Shown: positions 45,525 to 58,278, counted from the stretch's first letter. The stretch: DNA of 64,000 bases from Phlebiopsis flavidoalba (GCA_035772785.1 JAOCPU010000074.1:60352-124351), one strand, 5' to 3'. Notes: generated by a model not told the origin, from the letters alone. A program made the numbers and translations.

Positions 45525-48500
45525 ATCTCTTTTTATTTTCTTGGCTTTATGGGCTGATCAAGCTGTGTTGTAGCTCATGGAATAAGCGCATTGGTTTAGG
45601 CATTGGCTGTACTGATATTCAATAGTCAAAATTGTAGAGAGTGTCAAAAGCGAAGTTTGAGGCGGAGCCTGAGGCGCCAGGCCATCAGTGTCTTTGTTTG
45701 GCCTTGTTAGGAACCCAGGCTGCCGCCTTCCCACCCAAAATAGAGCTGCTCACTATTTTTTTCTGTCACCACCATGCATATGATCTCCACTATCGCCACT
45801 TTTTGCTACTTGTATCCACACCATCTACAGTCAACCAGGATTCTGAAAACTATAACTTTTGACTCTGAGAGCATTGCTTCTGCTGCCCAAAGTCCCCAAG
45901 GCAGATGGGCGTCATTTAATGAAATGCCCCCGATGCATGCCCTGCTTGCCCTTGGTGGAGAGATGCCCTAACTGAGGCAAGTGAGGGAACAGATCAATTT
46001 GATGAATTCCTTCATTATGAAATGCCTTCAGATACTGTGAAACACCGACCCGACAGGTCTCGTGTCCAATGTCGACCACGAGCGCGATCAGCCATTCGAA
46101 GCGTCATCTCGTGACACTAGGCCTCGTCCTCAAACTCGTACTCCCGGCAGCGGATACGAAGGCTAAAAGCGGCCTCGTTGCGTAAAATGGTTTGTTCCGG
46201 GTACTCATACCTGGTTCAGCTGGACTTGCGCGCACAAAAACTTGGCCATCATCATGAACCTAGTGGAATCCATGTCGACTCTCAACACTCCCGGTCTCAA
46301 GCGCATGGGTCCATTACCACCACGCTCGCGAAAACACGACAGACATTTTTATTCTCCATTTACCATTCAGCAGTGGACTCATTCACGCCTCAGCTCGTGA
46401 TAACTCAACAGCCTCACTCGTGCCACCGTCAAAACTGAAGCCCACGCAAGCGCGCTACCCCCACCGTACGCATAATCTATTGCTGCGAATCGTGGGCGTG
46501 AGTCGTCTGGCCCGATCTGTCAGCGATGGATGACACGACAATGTTCGTGGAGGGACGTGTGTTTGCCGCTATTTGACGTTTTTTTTACCTCTCATGGTTC
46601 GTTAGTGTGTGGCGAATCAGGCAGGTGCTGTACTCTGCTGCCAGGCGGAAATGCCCATCGCGGCTGGCTCTGGAGGACAAGAGCCTTGGTGTCTACACAC
46701 CTGAACAGTCAGTTGCTAGTGAGCAGCTCTCAGGCCTCAAAATGATTGTTTCCCACCGCCGGACTCCTGACAGGTCGAAAGGCTTCCGGAAGGGAAGACC
46801 TACCACGTACAGATGCCGAGGATAGCTTACAAGCTATACCGAGCCCGAAGAGGCCCACGCTCACCTGCCACTCCTTTTAGCTGTCATGCTGAATATGTGG
46901 CCGGAAGTATAGATAACCATTTCTCTAAATCGTTCTGTTGCACTGATTGGATAAATCAGGTGACGTGGAAACTCGGTATATGGTAAAGATCGACCGCGAA
47001 GCTCCTATCTCCGCGAGAAGCACTTCTAACGGGGGACGCTGGTGGCCATTCCAAATATTGACACGAGCACGGTGTTCGCTCCCATTTACATCATCGAAGC
47101 ATCCAATGAAGGCTCAGAAACGGCAGCCTCCAATGGGACTCGGCGTCTGGAATGGCATTCTCAATGAAGATTCGGAAACATAACAACTAAACAGTTTACT
47201 CATACTTGCATGGCCAGTATCATACTCATTCAATATTCATTCTTGATGAACGGGAAAATCACGGCAAACGTTGGACACCAGAGGAGGACACACCGGTCCC
47301 TTTGGGTCCCCGTATTATGGTCAGGAGCATGGGCCAGCACCTCCCTGCATAGAGTGCACGTCGCCCTGCGGGTCCACCGAAATCCGCACCCGCTCCGATG
47401 AAATTCCCTGTCGTTTCTCCTCCTCTGCCATTGCGCCTGCTACCCCATTGCGGGACATCCAATCGGCGGATGGTATCGTACTGCGTCGGCGGATATGCGC
47501 CACCGTGCTCCTGCTCCCAGCGCAGCGGTCAGGGGCATAGTTCGTACCAGCACCCGCAACATCCGACCCCGGTCTCTGCCTGCGCTGTCTCCACTGGTCA
47601 TAAGGCTGTATTGCTTAGGTATGACCCGGCCGCTCCGGTCTGGCTTTCCGCGACCGCCGACCGACGCTGGTGAAGAGTTTCGCCCGTTCATCATTAGCCA
47701 TCCCCTGCTCGACCTCTATCCTTCCACGCTCTATCTCTGGTCGACGCTGCGCAGCGTTTTGGTAGACAGCTATCCGAGTGTGTTCTATGTACGTTAGTTC
47801 TCCCAGCCGGTTCTCCGCTCGATGGCTATACTGGTGCGAACTGACGGATGTACCAAGAAGGTTGCTGAGCGATAAGTATCTGGGATTACACACCCCTTGG
47901 ATGACTACTTCCTGCGCGAGGCAGAGAAGGATGTATGGAGAAGCGATGGCTTGAACGTGTGAAAACCCTTGGCCGCTACCGTGTGAAGCGTGACTGTCAC
48001 GATCAATTACTTTGAATTATCGAATTATGAAATACATGGTTACAAAAATCAACCGTTACTTTGAATTCTCTGACCGCCTGCACTTGGCATTCTCCGCTCC
48101 GGCGTTAGTTGTTAACTGTCTTCTGTTTCATTTTGTCTGAACTCGCTGATTATAGGAAATGAAATGACTGTCGGCTCTTGGTCACTAATGTACTCTGGAT
48201 GTTTGAGACAGGTATTGCGTATAGCCTGACGAAGAGCTCTATAGTCCAAAGCCCTACGAGATGGGCTATGACGTCACGTCTAGGTTAGGGTTCAATGTGA
48301 TGGTTTCAGGCCCTTCATTGACTTGGATTCGTAGGTGTGGGAACCTTTCACGAAGATTGGTCTACAGGCGAATATTGTCGCGTTCATGAGTAATTACAAT
48401 TCCTTCTGAACACATAAATGTGCTGATAATCATGCGCCCTCGACTTTGGACTACACGGTGAAGTGCTGGGTTTCATGGTTCCATAGGATAATAGTTGACA

Positions 48501-48664
48501 TAATAGGTAACCTTGTCTGACGAGGAATACATGTTTCTAGGGTCATCGCAGTCACACAACGCAAACAAGCTAGGATAAATCTCAGACGCTCACACTGATC
48601 TACAACCTGACCAATGTTACCCATAGGCCAAAAACCACCCTCACAATCCTCGCCTGCAGCTTCG
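45525..48664. other. Unassigned region with scattered open frames
   Basis: Several plus-strand stretches look weakly coding: 46178-46330, 46540-46830 (VWRIRQVLYSAARRKC.., EDKSLGVYTPEQ..), 46960-47160 and 47240-47700 (Pro-rich). None matches a family I can name. Part of 46549-46630 resembles minus-strand sequence near 57.2 kb. Confidence 0.3.
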
Positions 48665-49003
48665 CTACGCAAACGTGGCCGTGGATGGAGTCTCTGGGGT
48701 GGTGCGAAACCGGGAGCATTTCTTGACCAGTATAGGACGGCCTGCACGGCGATATTGAGAGGGGAACAATGCCATCCCGCAGGGCCGCCAGGCGTACAAT
48801 AGATGACGAACCGTCGGCTTTGGTGGCGCGGCGACAAAGTAAGGTGGGTGGCAGAGGGGACTTGACACGGAGGTAGCGCAGACGCGCGGGGTGTGAGTGA
48901 CGGAAGGGGGATTCAGTAGGAGGAGCGGGATAGCGAAGACCGCAAGCTGCAGCTCACGCGGATCCCATATCGTGTGCCGAAACGGCGACGAAAACTCAGC
49001 CAT
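48665..49003 (-). CDS. Hypothetical protein start (possible gene fragment)
   Basis: ATG at 49003 begins MAEFSSPFRHTIWDPRELQL followed by a hydrophobic VFAIPLLLLN segment, which looks like a real N-terminus entering a membrane helix. The frame stays open to 48665, but the later part is compositionally random-looking and another frame is equally open. No family recognised. Confidence 0.3.
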   Translation of the reverse strand: MAEFSSPFRHTIWDPRELQLAVFAIPLLLLNPPSVTHTPRVCATSVSSPLCHPPYFVAAPPKPTVRHLLYAWRPCGMALFPSQYRRAGRPILVKKCSRFRTTPETPSTATFA

Positions 49004-49444
49004 AGCGCTCGGGCGTCGGCAGACACAATATGCGCTGCGCGGACTCGAGAGGCGAGTCAGATCCCCGGAGCGGGACGAGACCTGTGAGCGACAAGGAAGG
49101 GAGGGGTGTTCCTCCTCAAGCGTCGCGGCGCGCCCAACGCGACGGCACCTCATCGGAAGTGATGGCTATGCCGCGTTGCAGGTCGCTGAGCGAGCTCGGC
49201 TACGATCCGAAGAACGGTTCCGCGTCGGCGAGGGGCCATGCTACGCGACGCGCGGGGCTCGGTGATGTCCTCTCACACCCTGAGCGGATACACAAAGGCG
49301 TACGATCCCATCGTGTAAAAGACGAGTGGAGATTGAGGAATGTCACTTATTGTTCAATATATGAAACGCTCCTTCGGGTTCGGCCACGGGAACGCGGTAC
49401 CATTTGAGTCGAGGAAAGTGGAGATTGTGCGGAGCAGACGGTAG

Positions 49445-49844
49445 CTCACCTGGGCCCGACGGGCCTATGGGTTTTACACGATCTCGGCTGCGCATAGCAA
49501 TGAGTTGATCGCACTGCGACGAGAAGTGGGCCATGCGTTTCGTGGGGGCTCAAAACGGGGAAAAAATTGGAGATAGTATAGAGAGACGCGGGAGAGAAGA
49601 GCGAAGGAGATGTAGGGGTCGCGATTAGGACCTTAAAAGCGTCATGTAGTCCACACACTCGGGAGTAGAGGGCGCAGCTAACTCACCTATAGTACCAACT
49701 TGCACAATCATCCCATCCTTCTAAAGGAGATTGAGGGGATCACACCCGACACCTTTGCATTTTTGAGAAAGTTGCAGAGCCGAGGGACTTCTGGGCGAGC
49801 GTGCAGCGATAGCCAGAGCTTTGGCGGTGCGGTCGGTCTGACAT
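49445..49844 (-). CDS. Hypothetical spliced gene, 5' exons
   Basis: The ATG at 49844 follows an AT/CT-rich leader. Exon 1 appears to encode MSDR..TAKALAIAAR.. and to end DGMIVQVGTIG at a GTGAGT donor near 49690, with one or two frame slips. A later exon carries QCDQLIAMRSRDRVKPIGPS and ends at GTGAGC near 49450. No family recognised and the 3' end was not found. Splice sites and codon-like structure argue for a gene, but confidence is low. Confidence 0.35.
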
Positions 49845-51486
49845 GATTATCTAATCCAAGGATGGGTTAAGAGAAGAAAGTAATGTCTGGGAGCGAGGAA
49901 AAGCGGATTGCAAAAGAAAACAAATGAAGATGCAATATTGAGAAGAGGACGAGACTTCCACTGATAGGAGAGAGAATTAAAGTATTCTACCGTGAAAGAA
50001 AACGTTTTTAAAGTCGTTGGCCAGCCTGGTGACAAGGAGGAGAGAGCAGAGACTAAGGGTGGGGGCCCTATTTAGTGAATCACGACGACCGATCCGACAT
50101 CGTCGCCGCGTAGCACAGGACCAGGGCGAACCACCCCACACGCCCGCTCAGTGGGCTTTGCACTGACAGATCTCGCATTCAAGTCTGCACCGCCTGTGGT
50201 CAGGCAACGGGATAGACTTCCCATCAGTTGATGTGTTTAGCATCAATCCCGCCCTTTTAGTACTCCCGCTCAACTCCGAGTTGACAAAAGGACTTGTGTC
50301 GCTGACACGAACAACCCTGCCATTCGTTTGAGTGATAATCTGGAAAGCTGAAATGTCGCGACTTCAATGTGCGAATGCATCTCAGCAAGACAGTGACGTA
50401 CAAGACACTGTGCCCATCCTTGGCCGAGCGAGAGAATGACCGTCATTACCTGACATGCATGGTGACGACGAAAGGGCTGAAACCTCTATGAAAAACGGTG
50501 ATCAGTGTCGTCATGTAACTCACGCCACACCGACGAGACTTCATTCCTCGTGGGTATTAAAATATTCGGCTACACAGCTTGTGCCGCCCTCCTGTGGCCT
50601 CATATTTCATGAAACAGTCTGTGAAAGCGGGCAGTGTGCCTGGAACATCTTTGGGGGCTCGAGAACCTGGTCCCGGGGCCTAGTAGTATTTTCGTCGCCG
50701 TGCCGTGCGAGAAATGTGAAGTGCTGAGCTCACAAATTCAGGTGTCCAGGAGTACATACGTCGGGACAAATACTTTGACCTCAGGCTGCACTAACGTAGC
50801 CATCCCCATTTGTTCAGGTCGAAGTAAGATGATATGTGGGATCAAAATATCAAAACATAACTTTTTCTCGTTCGAGAAAGGCATGTCTGGCGTATTATTC
50901 GTGGTACGGCTACCTAGCAGAGAGCGTAAGTGACTTGCACAAGCAGGAGGAAATGCCGAGTCGGGGACGAGACCGAATCGGCTTCTTGTTGCCCGCGCAC
51001 GTGGTCCAAGAAGCGCTCCTAAACCCGTTTTTGGCCTGAATTTTTGTCTTGCTCGTTACCGTCTAACGATCCTCAAGCCTCAAGACCTCCCAACATAAAA
51101 TGGTGAGCTATCGTCCTCCGCGCCGACATGGAGGTAACTCTGGAGCTCTGTAGAACCGTGGATATTTGCATTGACAGAATTTACGAGGGTGGATGGTACG
51201 TATCGATGCTTGGATGTACGCGGCCAAGGCTGCTGTCACCGACGACGTTCAGAATGACCCTGTAACCTGCTGAATATCATGTCAGTAAACCCACCGTACG
51301 CATGAGAGCCTTCGTAGGGCGATGAACACCATGGACGTGTGTGATTGCTGGGCTCGCACTCTCGTTTGTCGTCTCGACAGCGTGAATTGTGAGCGTCTGT
51401 TAGAGCTCCGAGTGCACGTCGACATGGCAATGGCTAGCTGCTGTTGTTCACACGTCGCTGAATCACTCGTCTCAATGACCAGCCTA
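49845..51486. other. Region upstream of eL8, no recognised gene
   Basis: Short frames only. An ATG|GTGAGC at 51098-51106 preceded by CCCAACATAAA might be a tiny first exon of the downstream ribosomal protein gene, a structure common for such genes, but the joining exon is not certain. Confidence 0.3.
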
Positions 51487-52577
51487 ATGGCTCACCAAGA
51501 CCGACAGAAAGCTAAGCTGCCCCTTAGCTGCTGCCCCCTTCGCACCAGCAAGGCCTGGCAAGAACACTAGCGGAAGAACCCTCTCTTCGAGTCTGTCGGC
51601 CCCAAGAACTTCGGCATTGGTAAGTTGTATTCATCTATTCTTTTCAGACGTGACCATTACTCTCCGCGGGCATGGGCCAGGATCATTCAGCCGCACCCAC
51701 TGACCTCACCCGCTTCGTCAAGTGGTTGTGGCACCGAGTATGTCCGCCTTCAGGCGCATCAGAAGGTCATCCTCAAACCAGACGCCTGCAATGGTTTTCC
51801 CCTACATGACCCGTCCATCGACTCAGTTCTCCCACACTCTGGACAAGACATCACCGCTACCCGATAGTCCTGTTCAAGCTCCTTAAACAAGTATCCGTCC
51901 TGAGACCAAGCACTGAGTAAGAGGCTCGTCTCGATGCTCGTTCCGGCCTAAGGCCATGCTGAGTGAGAAGTAGAGGCACAGGCTAAGGTAAATGCTCCGC
52001 TCAGTGATATAACTTCGGCGAAATTCTGAACTGGCCGATTCGGTAGGGACTTCCAACGAAGCCCCTCTTCGTTTCAAAGTATGCGGTCTCTGAACGGCTA
52101 CTGCGTTTGGCGTCTCGTTCGATGCACCACTGCGTGTGCGCCTCGTCCGTCCTCGCTCACGATTCGTTCACGGATCTGCCTATTTGAGCTTCGTTATCGA
52201 TCCTTCCCGCGCCCTCTGCCAGTCGAAGATGGGTGTCCGCATATCGTTCATTGTCAAGCGGGCAAGGCCCGTCTCGGCACGGGTGTCGTCCGACGACAGA
52301 AGACCGCCGCCGTTGTCCACCCTCCAGGACGTCGCAGCGAGGACCATCGCGAGCTTGCCACCTCGTCAGCCGCTGCCAATGCCAACTTGAAGTCTGATTC
52401 GTGTCAATATCAGTCCTCACACTCATTTATTTGTCAGCTCCGGGAAAACAGTACGACCGAGGCACCGTCGCCATGGTGGAGGTATCCGTGGCAACAAGTC
52501 CAGCGCAGATGGCTCCCGCAGGCGCGCCAAGGCTGCCGGTCATGTCCTCTCTGCTGCCAACGCTAGCCAATCTCTAA
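51487..52577 (+). CDS. 60S ribosomal protein eL8 (L8/L7a)
   Basis: Large-subunit ribosomal protein of the L7Ae family. Start taken at ATG 51487 (MA..TKTDRKAK). Readable blocks across three frames: PLAAAPFAPARPGKNTS, KNPLFES and PKNFGIG before a GTAAGT donor (about 51613); then DLTRFVKW, VRLQ..QKVIL, FSHTLDK, LFKLL and KYRPETK (about 51700-51905); KPLFV.KY (about 52065); LPALCQSKMGV, GKARLGT, RQKTAAVV, SEDHRELAT and AANAN (about 52210-52385). An intron precedes KYD..RHRRHGGGIRGNKS and the basic tail, ending about 52577. At least ten 1-nt indels, several of them missing or extra C in CC/CCC runs (for example GTCCACC and GACGTCGC at about 52315-52335). The region 51905-52060 is poorly readable. 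It could be a pseudogene, but the error pattern favours sequence error. Confidence 0.8.
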
Positions 52578-54679
52578 GCGGCCCTCCTTTGAAGGTGCGC
52601 TTGAGGTTGTTCGTGGGTGCCGAAAAAGGCGTGTATCCACGCTCTTTGCATGGGCTCATGGTAATAATGGTCTATCATGGTGTATGCCTATCCTAATTGT
52701 TTGTGTAATGGCTAATCGCTGCAAGTTGGCTTGCTTAACTATTTTGCTGTGAACGTTGTACTTATCCATAATTGAGATGAGAGAAAGCTGCATTCGTACG
52801 TGCCGGTCTATCTCTTGAGTAGGTTGAAGTACCCCTGCGGTCTGATTCACGACCTAGGACCACTCCAGCTGCTCTTGTGTGCACAGGTGTCTACTCAATT
52901 GGTCCGCATGTCCTCATTGTAATGCATACCCCCCCCGGGTCCGCGTGTAAAACGTCGATAGGTCCTTACATATCGCCATCATCCTTGAATATTCACAGCG
53001 TCCTAAACCAAGACAAGTCTCAAAACCAGACCCTCTACCCGCTCGCACCGGTAAGTCATGGAACCGGATATCTCCAGGGCCGAAGGCACGCCTCCAATCT
53101 TCGAACACGCGGCTGTGCCTAACAAAACCCTCCTCCACAACATCCCCACTCAATCAGCCCTCCGATGGCCCCCGAAAACATCGTAGTTTTCACGTAAGCA
53201 CTCGTGGGACGGTGAACACAAGAGCTCGCTTCCGAGCGCACACTTGCCCATGTGCGGGTGGCCCCTTGCTTGGCAAAAGGGGTGGACGTTTGTTTCGTAC
53301 AGTACATGTTGCTGAAGCATAGGGGATTTGGTGTGTTCCTCGTGCGGTGTTACATATGGCATCTGTCGCGATGGGTGCTATACAGCCGTGTTTACTGAGG
53401 CCGTGTGTCGGCGGCGGTAGTGCACAGAAGAGTGGCGAGGACATAAAACAGGGCGTGACCTAATACACGTAGGCTATAAGGCGGTAAAATGAAATCTAGG
53501 AAAAGTACCAACTCCGTACGCAAGGAGGGGAATTAGTTGTTTTCACACTGTTATCGTGGTAAGTGACACTATAACAATTGTCATTAGGTTTCGGTTGATA
53601 TACATAAAAAACGAGCTCGGTAAATATTGTGTGCGGATCCCACTCGCTTATTGCGACTGAACAAAGAGGCGAATACACTTGAATAAGCCGGTGCGCAATA
53701 TGCAGTCCGAACGACCCGAGGCCTATGGCTCACCAGCCGACTGGTCAAGCGTGCCTGCATGTTCGCAACCTTACCGAGCGTTGCCTGTTTTCAACACCTC
53801 TGATCTGCTAGCCGGCCCTCTCTAGGGCGTGCCTTGCACTACGGTTGTCTGCCCCTGTTAGTGTCAGCCGGTCGACAGCGTCCCTTGCCTCGATGAGACC
53901 ACGTTTGAACCCAATTGCGGTGTGGCTGGGACACGCACACGCACACAGCACGCAGAGATGGACGCATATGATATACAGTGTGAGGCGCTCAGAACCGAAC
54001 CTCTCGACCCGCCAAATCTTGTGACCGTAACTAGTATCGGGCACGGTGCTAGAATCGTGCTCAAGGAAAACATCAAAAACGTGTAGCTACAGACCCAAGG
54101 TACAAAGTTATCTGTTTGTTTTTGGCTCCGTGCAGTTTCAAAATTTGGGTACCCTGGGACCGCGAACAATTACCATATATGGTAAGTTATCCCGACGTTG
54201 ATCCGGATGACAAATGATCGGAAAGCCCCGACCTGATCATCTGGCGCCGCCCAAACTTGGCACCGTTGGGCACCCTGGAGTGAATTATCTTGCATTGCGA
54301 GGGGTTTTAAAAGGCGAGTTTGAGCTGTGACTTCACACATAAGAAGTCTTTTTAGAACAATAATAGGTCGCAAATGGGTCAATAAATGAATATATTTAGG
54401 CGCGGAATTTTTTTTTGCTGGACCGAATAGACGCCCAAATAATAGGATTTTTTGATATTTTTAAATTACGGACAGAACACACCAGTTTCACACGCCTAAA
54501 ACGAAAGGATTCAGGCCCAAAGTCAAAACTGTCCTCGCCCCCCACAGAGGCGTCGAGTTTTGGCGATTGCACACTGTAGCTTGTTCGACAATAGGCGACG
54601 TTGACAGCGGACCGGCCGCGCGCTGTTCAGATCCCCCCTGCACGCGGCGTTGTGGGTACCCAGCCCGCACGACGCACCC
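52578..54679. other. Unassigned region
   Basis: No recognisable protein on either strand. Minus-strand frames near 53150-53444 and 53808-54169 are short and lack family features. Confidence 0.35.
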
Positions 54680-55543
54680 ATGGCGACCCAGGACGGGCAT
54701 ATGCCGCACACCAGACGTGCATTCGAGGGGTACTTGAGCTGTGTGGATGAGGTGGAGTGGTCAGTCACGGTGGCGACAGATGAAGGAACCGCAGCCGTGA
54801 GGCACGCGGCCACTGCGGCTCCGCACGGAAGATGGGCGCACCGTACGCGCTGTCTGTCCGCGCACGAGACCATCCGCCCACGGCGCGAGCGGCCCCCACC
54901 AATCCTTGCGGCCGCCACGACACGGCGTCCGACGGCGACTCGAGTGAGCGCGCCTATCGCGAGGGACCGAGTTGTGGTGGCCGAAAGTCAAGGTGTGGAC
55001 CGCGCGCGACGGGGGGCGCGTGCGCGGCGAAACAGGCCTGGGAGACGCGTCGTCAGCGTGGACGAGACACGCACGGCGACGGGGGGAACGCTCGCAGATG
55101 CGAGCTCGGTGCAGCTGCAAGAAGTCAGGGAAGGGGAATGCGGAAGGGAAGGCGAGTGGAGAGAAAGAAAGACGAGGAAAGAGGCCGCTGCTTTTATAGC
55201 CTGTAGGGCGCAACGCATCAGTGCTAAGCCGCTTGCGGGGTGCCCATGTCGCCGGGGGTCCTCTATCTGGATGGGCCACATAGCGATAGCGATCAGAACC
55301 GCATTTCGTGGCGCGCGATTACCGCAGGCTAGAAGGGGACCCTCTGATCGGGCACACGACGCATGCAGCAAAGCCTCACTTGCACGAGCGCGCGCGTTGC
55401 GCCGCTGTGGCAATGCGTGGCGAAAGTTGGCGACGGCCGATGTCGTGCTCGTCCTTGCGATGCGGGAGGAGTCGTGCGGAGAAGCGCCTGCCGTGGTGGG
55501 TATGATCGCTCCTGCGCCGCTTCAAATCGCATCCACCCTGTAG
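54680..55543 (+). CDS. Long GC-rich open frame, doubtful
   Basis: ATG at 54680, 287 codons, Arg/Ala-rich, no domain, no splice signals needed. The opposite strand is also open for 172 and 105 codons, one part of which (about 55640-55530 minus: VFVAHGGFVALYSPDPTFKW) looks more protein-like. Either strand, or neither, may be coding. Confidence 0.2.
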   Translation: MATQDGHMPHTRRAFEGYLSCVDEVEWSVTVATDEGTAAVRHAATAAPHGRWAHRTRCLSAHETIRPRRERPPPILAAATTRRPTATRVSAPIARDRVVVAESQGVDRARRGARARRNRPGRRVVSVDETRTATGGTLADASSVQLQEVREGECGREGEWRERKTRKEAAAFIACRAQRISAKPLAGCPCRRGSSIWMGHIAIAIRTAFRGARLPQARRGPSDRAHDACSKASLARARALRRCGNAWRKLATADVVLVLAMREESCGEAPAVVGMIAPAPLQIASTL

Positions 55544-55827
55544 GAACCTGGGGTGCTTCGCTGTCATACAGTGAGCCTGAGAGGAGCCACTTGAAGGTCG
55601 GGTCTGGAGAATACAGTGCCACAAAGCCACCGTGAGCGACGAACACCCCCTGGACAGGTGGATAAGAGTGGATAGTGAATGAACCTGGGAGTTTCGCGAT
55701 CGCAGCGCCCCGTGTTTCGGACCAGTAGGGTCCGCTTCGTCTGCTGCTAGTAAACGTGATAGGAATGAGCCCCTTCTATCTCAATCTTACACTTATCTTA
55801 AACCCTAACCCCAGAAAAACTGACATC

Positions 55828-56068
55828 ATGGCCGAGGTGGAGCAGGCAAGCCTACCGCATCTTGACGAAAGCCGCCTCCATCGAGATGACTCGGGCAGTA
55901 CAATTCTGCAAATAATGATCAGCGACGCAAAGAAACAAATGAGAACATAACGTTAGCGGCAGACGACGGCATGCGATGAGGCACGTCTGAAGAAGATCAG
56001 GTTGCGTGGTAGCCGTTTTTCGCTGAGCTAACCAAAATCAATGTAGACCCCCCGCCGGTGCGCCGCCA
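55828..56068 (+). CDS. Small hypothetical protein, frame slips
   Basis: ATG at 55828 in good context (CATCATGGCC): MAEVEQASLPHLDESRLHRD, then SGSTILQIMISDAKKQ; after slips NENITLAADDGM and EEDQVA..PFFAELTKINVD, with a stop near 56068. About 80 residues if joined. No family recognised. It could be the start of a larger gene or transposon protein. Confidence 0.3.
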
Positions 56069-57027
56069 AAGTTAGATCTCCCTTCTTCATACACTCACCT
56101 TACTTTCGGCAAGAGTCATGAGGTCTACGTCCGCTGACCAGCACCGGGCCTACTCACTGCCGCACACAGATATGCGGAGGGTTGTGTGAGACCGCGACGG
56201 GAGCCTCCTTGACAAGGAGCTCTGGCACGGAGGCGAGAAAGGAGGAAGGACTGATAGTGATAACAGATGATGCTCGAAGCCTGGAACCAGGGGCGGGGTC
56301 TGGGGGTTAAGGAAGCCATGGCGCGTGAACAGGTTTATATCGGAGGTCGGGCGCCGGGCGACGATGCTCTACGATCTCCTGAAAGGACACATGATCATGC
56401 AGACGTAGTGCAAGTCTTCTGCCGGGCTCGGAAAGCGGCGGGTAGCGGCAGAAGGGAGGAAAACAAAGGGCTTTTGCGGGTGGGCGATCAGGGTCTCCAG
56501 GGAAGTACATCCGTCTCGTGCTACAAGGGAAGGCGGACGTTCCCGCTGCCTAGTGTTACGCGTGCAGGGCCGGAGACCAGTACGTCTGTGTCTCGTGCCC
56601 ATCGTCTGCCGTATTTTCCATCCAAACCGGGGAAGTATCGCGAATGCGCATGATGCGACATGATGTGATGCGTAATTGCCCATTTACACGCCGAGTCTTC
56701 AAGTCCACTTTGCGTGCCGTCGATATGTAATGCGAACGTGCGCATCTTGTCTCGTGTTGAGCATTTGTACTGCCTCCCAGCGTCCCGTTCGAAGGAGCCT
56801 CGCGGAGATACGAGCTGCCTCATCCTGGGCCAAAAAACCATTATCCACGTCATTGATTGTCCAATCAGGGCACAGACGGGCATCCCGGCAATGGCGATTT
56901 ATACTTCCAGTCCTGTTGAGCAGGCAAGAGAAGAAGTGGCGTGAGCGTGGGCTCTATGCTTTGAAAGCTTGTAATTATCCTCGGCACTTGTACGCGGCGA
57001 GCCTTCCCTCCCCGAAGCGTCGACCTG
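56069..57027. other. Unassigned region
   Basis: Open frames on both strands, none with recognisable features. Confidence 0.3.
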
Positions 57028-57581
57028 TCAGAGCGCATGCAGCGAGAAACGCTCATCTCGCCCTGCGAAGGAGAAGGTGCTTACCCACCGCCAGCCCGTA
57101 TATGGCGGCTGCGATCCACTTTCTTTTGTCCGGCGCGCAATGGACATTTCCGTCCAGGAGCGGAGCTGGAGCACCAACGCCTTCCCGATTCGCCACACAC
57201 GAGCCACGACGTCAAACATCGGCAAAAACACCCTCCACCGCGAGGCACATACCTGTCGTAAGCTGTCGCACCTCAGGACACCGCTGACAGATCGGGTCAG
57301 GCCAAGACCCACACCACGATCCGCAATATGGATGAAGCGCAGCGTGGGTATTGCAGCGTCCACGCGGCGCACTCCCATCGCCGTGGTGTGTCGTGCGCGG
57401 CGGTCGAGGCGAGGGTTGACCGTGCGCGTTTGAAGATTTGAATGCCGCCGAATCGACGACGTGCACGCGCTGCTGCGAGCGCGGCAATGCGCTTGCTCTT
57501 TCCGAGGCCGGACGTGGTGAGAACGGAGGACGTCGCGTCGTGAACGCCACCTAGGTCACCGTGAGGCATATGACCGCGCAA
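57028..57581 (-). CDS. Hypothetical protein fragment with possible P-loop
   Basis: Two overlapping minus frames. The first has LTTSGLGKSKRIAALAA (57520-57470), resembling a Walker A-type GxGKS loop of a fungal ATP-binding family. A later part reads RWRVFLPMFDVVARVWRIGK (about 57230-57170) and shares nucleotide-level similarity with 46549-46630. No firm start or end; family not established. Confidence 0.3.
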
Positions 57582-58153
57582 TGAGACCTTATTTGGCGTT
57601 CATATCGGCAGCAGAGTGCACGAACATCGGGGACGGGGGCGTCACGAGACGGTGCTTCGCGAGGACGATCGCGTTCGTAGTCGGTAACGGACACGAGATG
57701 AAACTAACGTTGAGACTTTCTGTCTCTCCTGGGTAGGAGAAGAAGAGACCTGAGAGGATACTTGAGCTTCTAGCTTAACTCGTTTAACGGAACTGTCCGC
57801 GAAGGTCATATCAGCAAAATGTAATCAGGCCGAAGCATGGATGGGAGTAGAGACGGCGATTTCGATGCAGAATAATCTGTATTCGGGTGACGCACCTCTA
57901 TAATGAATTAATTTGGTTCTTCTATTCGCCTTATATACTCATATACCAAGCTCATACGTTTACATTTTGTTGCCCAATGGCCCTTCTAAGCCGAGACACA
58001 GACCCTTGATCGGAGGGCTTCCAAGTCGAGAGAAATTCGCAATGCCACTCCCAGTAGACTGTTACTTCCACGGGATGACGTCGCTTTGTACAAGGTCTTA
58101 CTTCTTGTGAGACAATATCAATCGACGTTTGTGCAGTTGGTGACAGATAGTGT
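57582..58153. other. Unassigned region
   Basis: No gene or repeat recognised. Confidence 0.3.
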
Positions 58154-58278
58154 TGCCGCAGAGTCGGGCGCGCCCAGAGTGGGTTCGTACCCCACTCTGC
58201 GGCATCGCCGGCATCTTCACCTGGGCTCGCCCGGGTGGCACGTGACCCCGCCCGGGGTCGCCTGGGTTGCCCCAGGGG
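58154..58278. repeat. Cluster of five inverted repeats (hairpins)
   Basis: Within 125 bp: GCCGCAGAG pairs with CTCTGCGGC (outer arm), enclosing CAGAGTGGG with CCCACTCTG around TTCGTAC and the palindrome GGGCGCGCCC. This is followed by CACCTGGGC with GCCCGGGTG, GACCCC with GGGGTC, and CCTGGG with CCCAGG. All are GC-rich and would form stable stems in RNA or single-stranded DNA. Confidence 0.75.

Noticed and set aside
55798..55812. AAACCCTAACCCC, telomere-like
   Set aside because: Only about one and a half units in an internal position next to ordinary sequence; not a telomere.
58154..58202. Possible tRNA (GGGTTCGTACCCC arm on a GCCGCAGAG/CTCTGCGGC stem)
   Set aside because: Only about 30 bp separate the stem halves, so there is no room for D and anticodon arms, and the T-loop lacks the usual A58.
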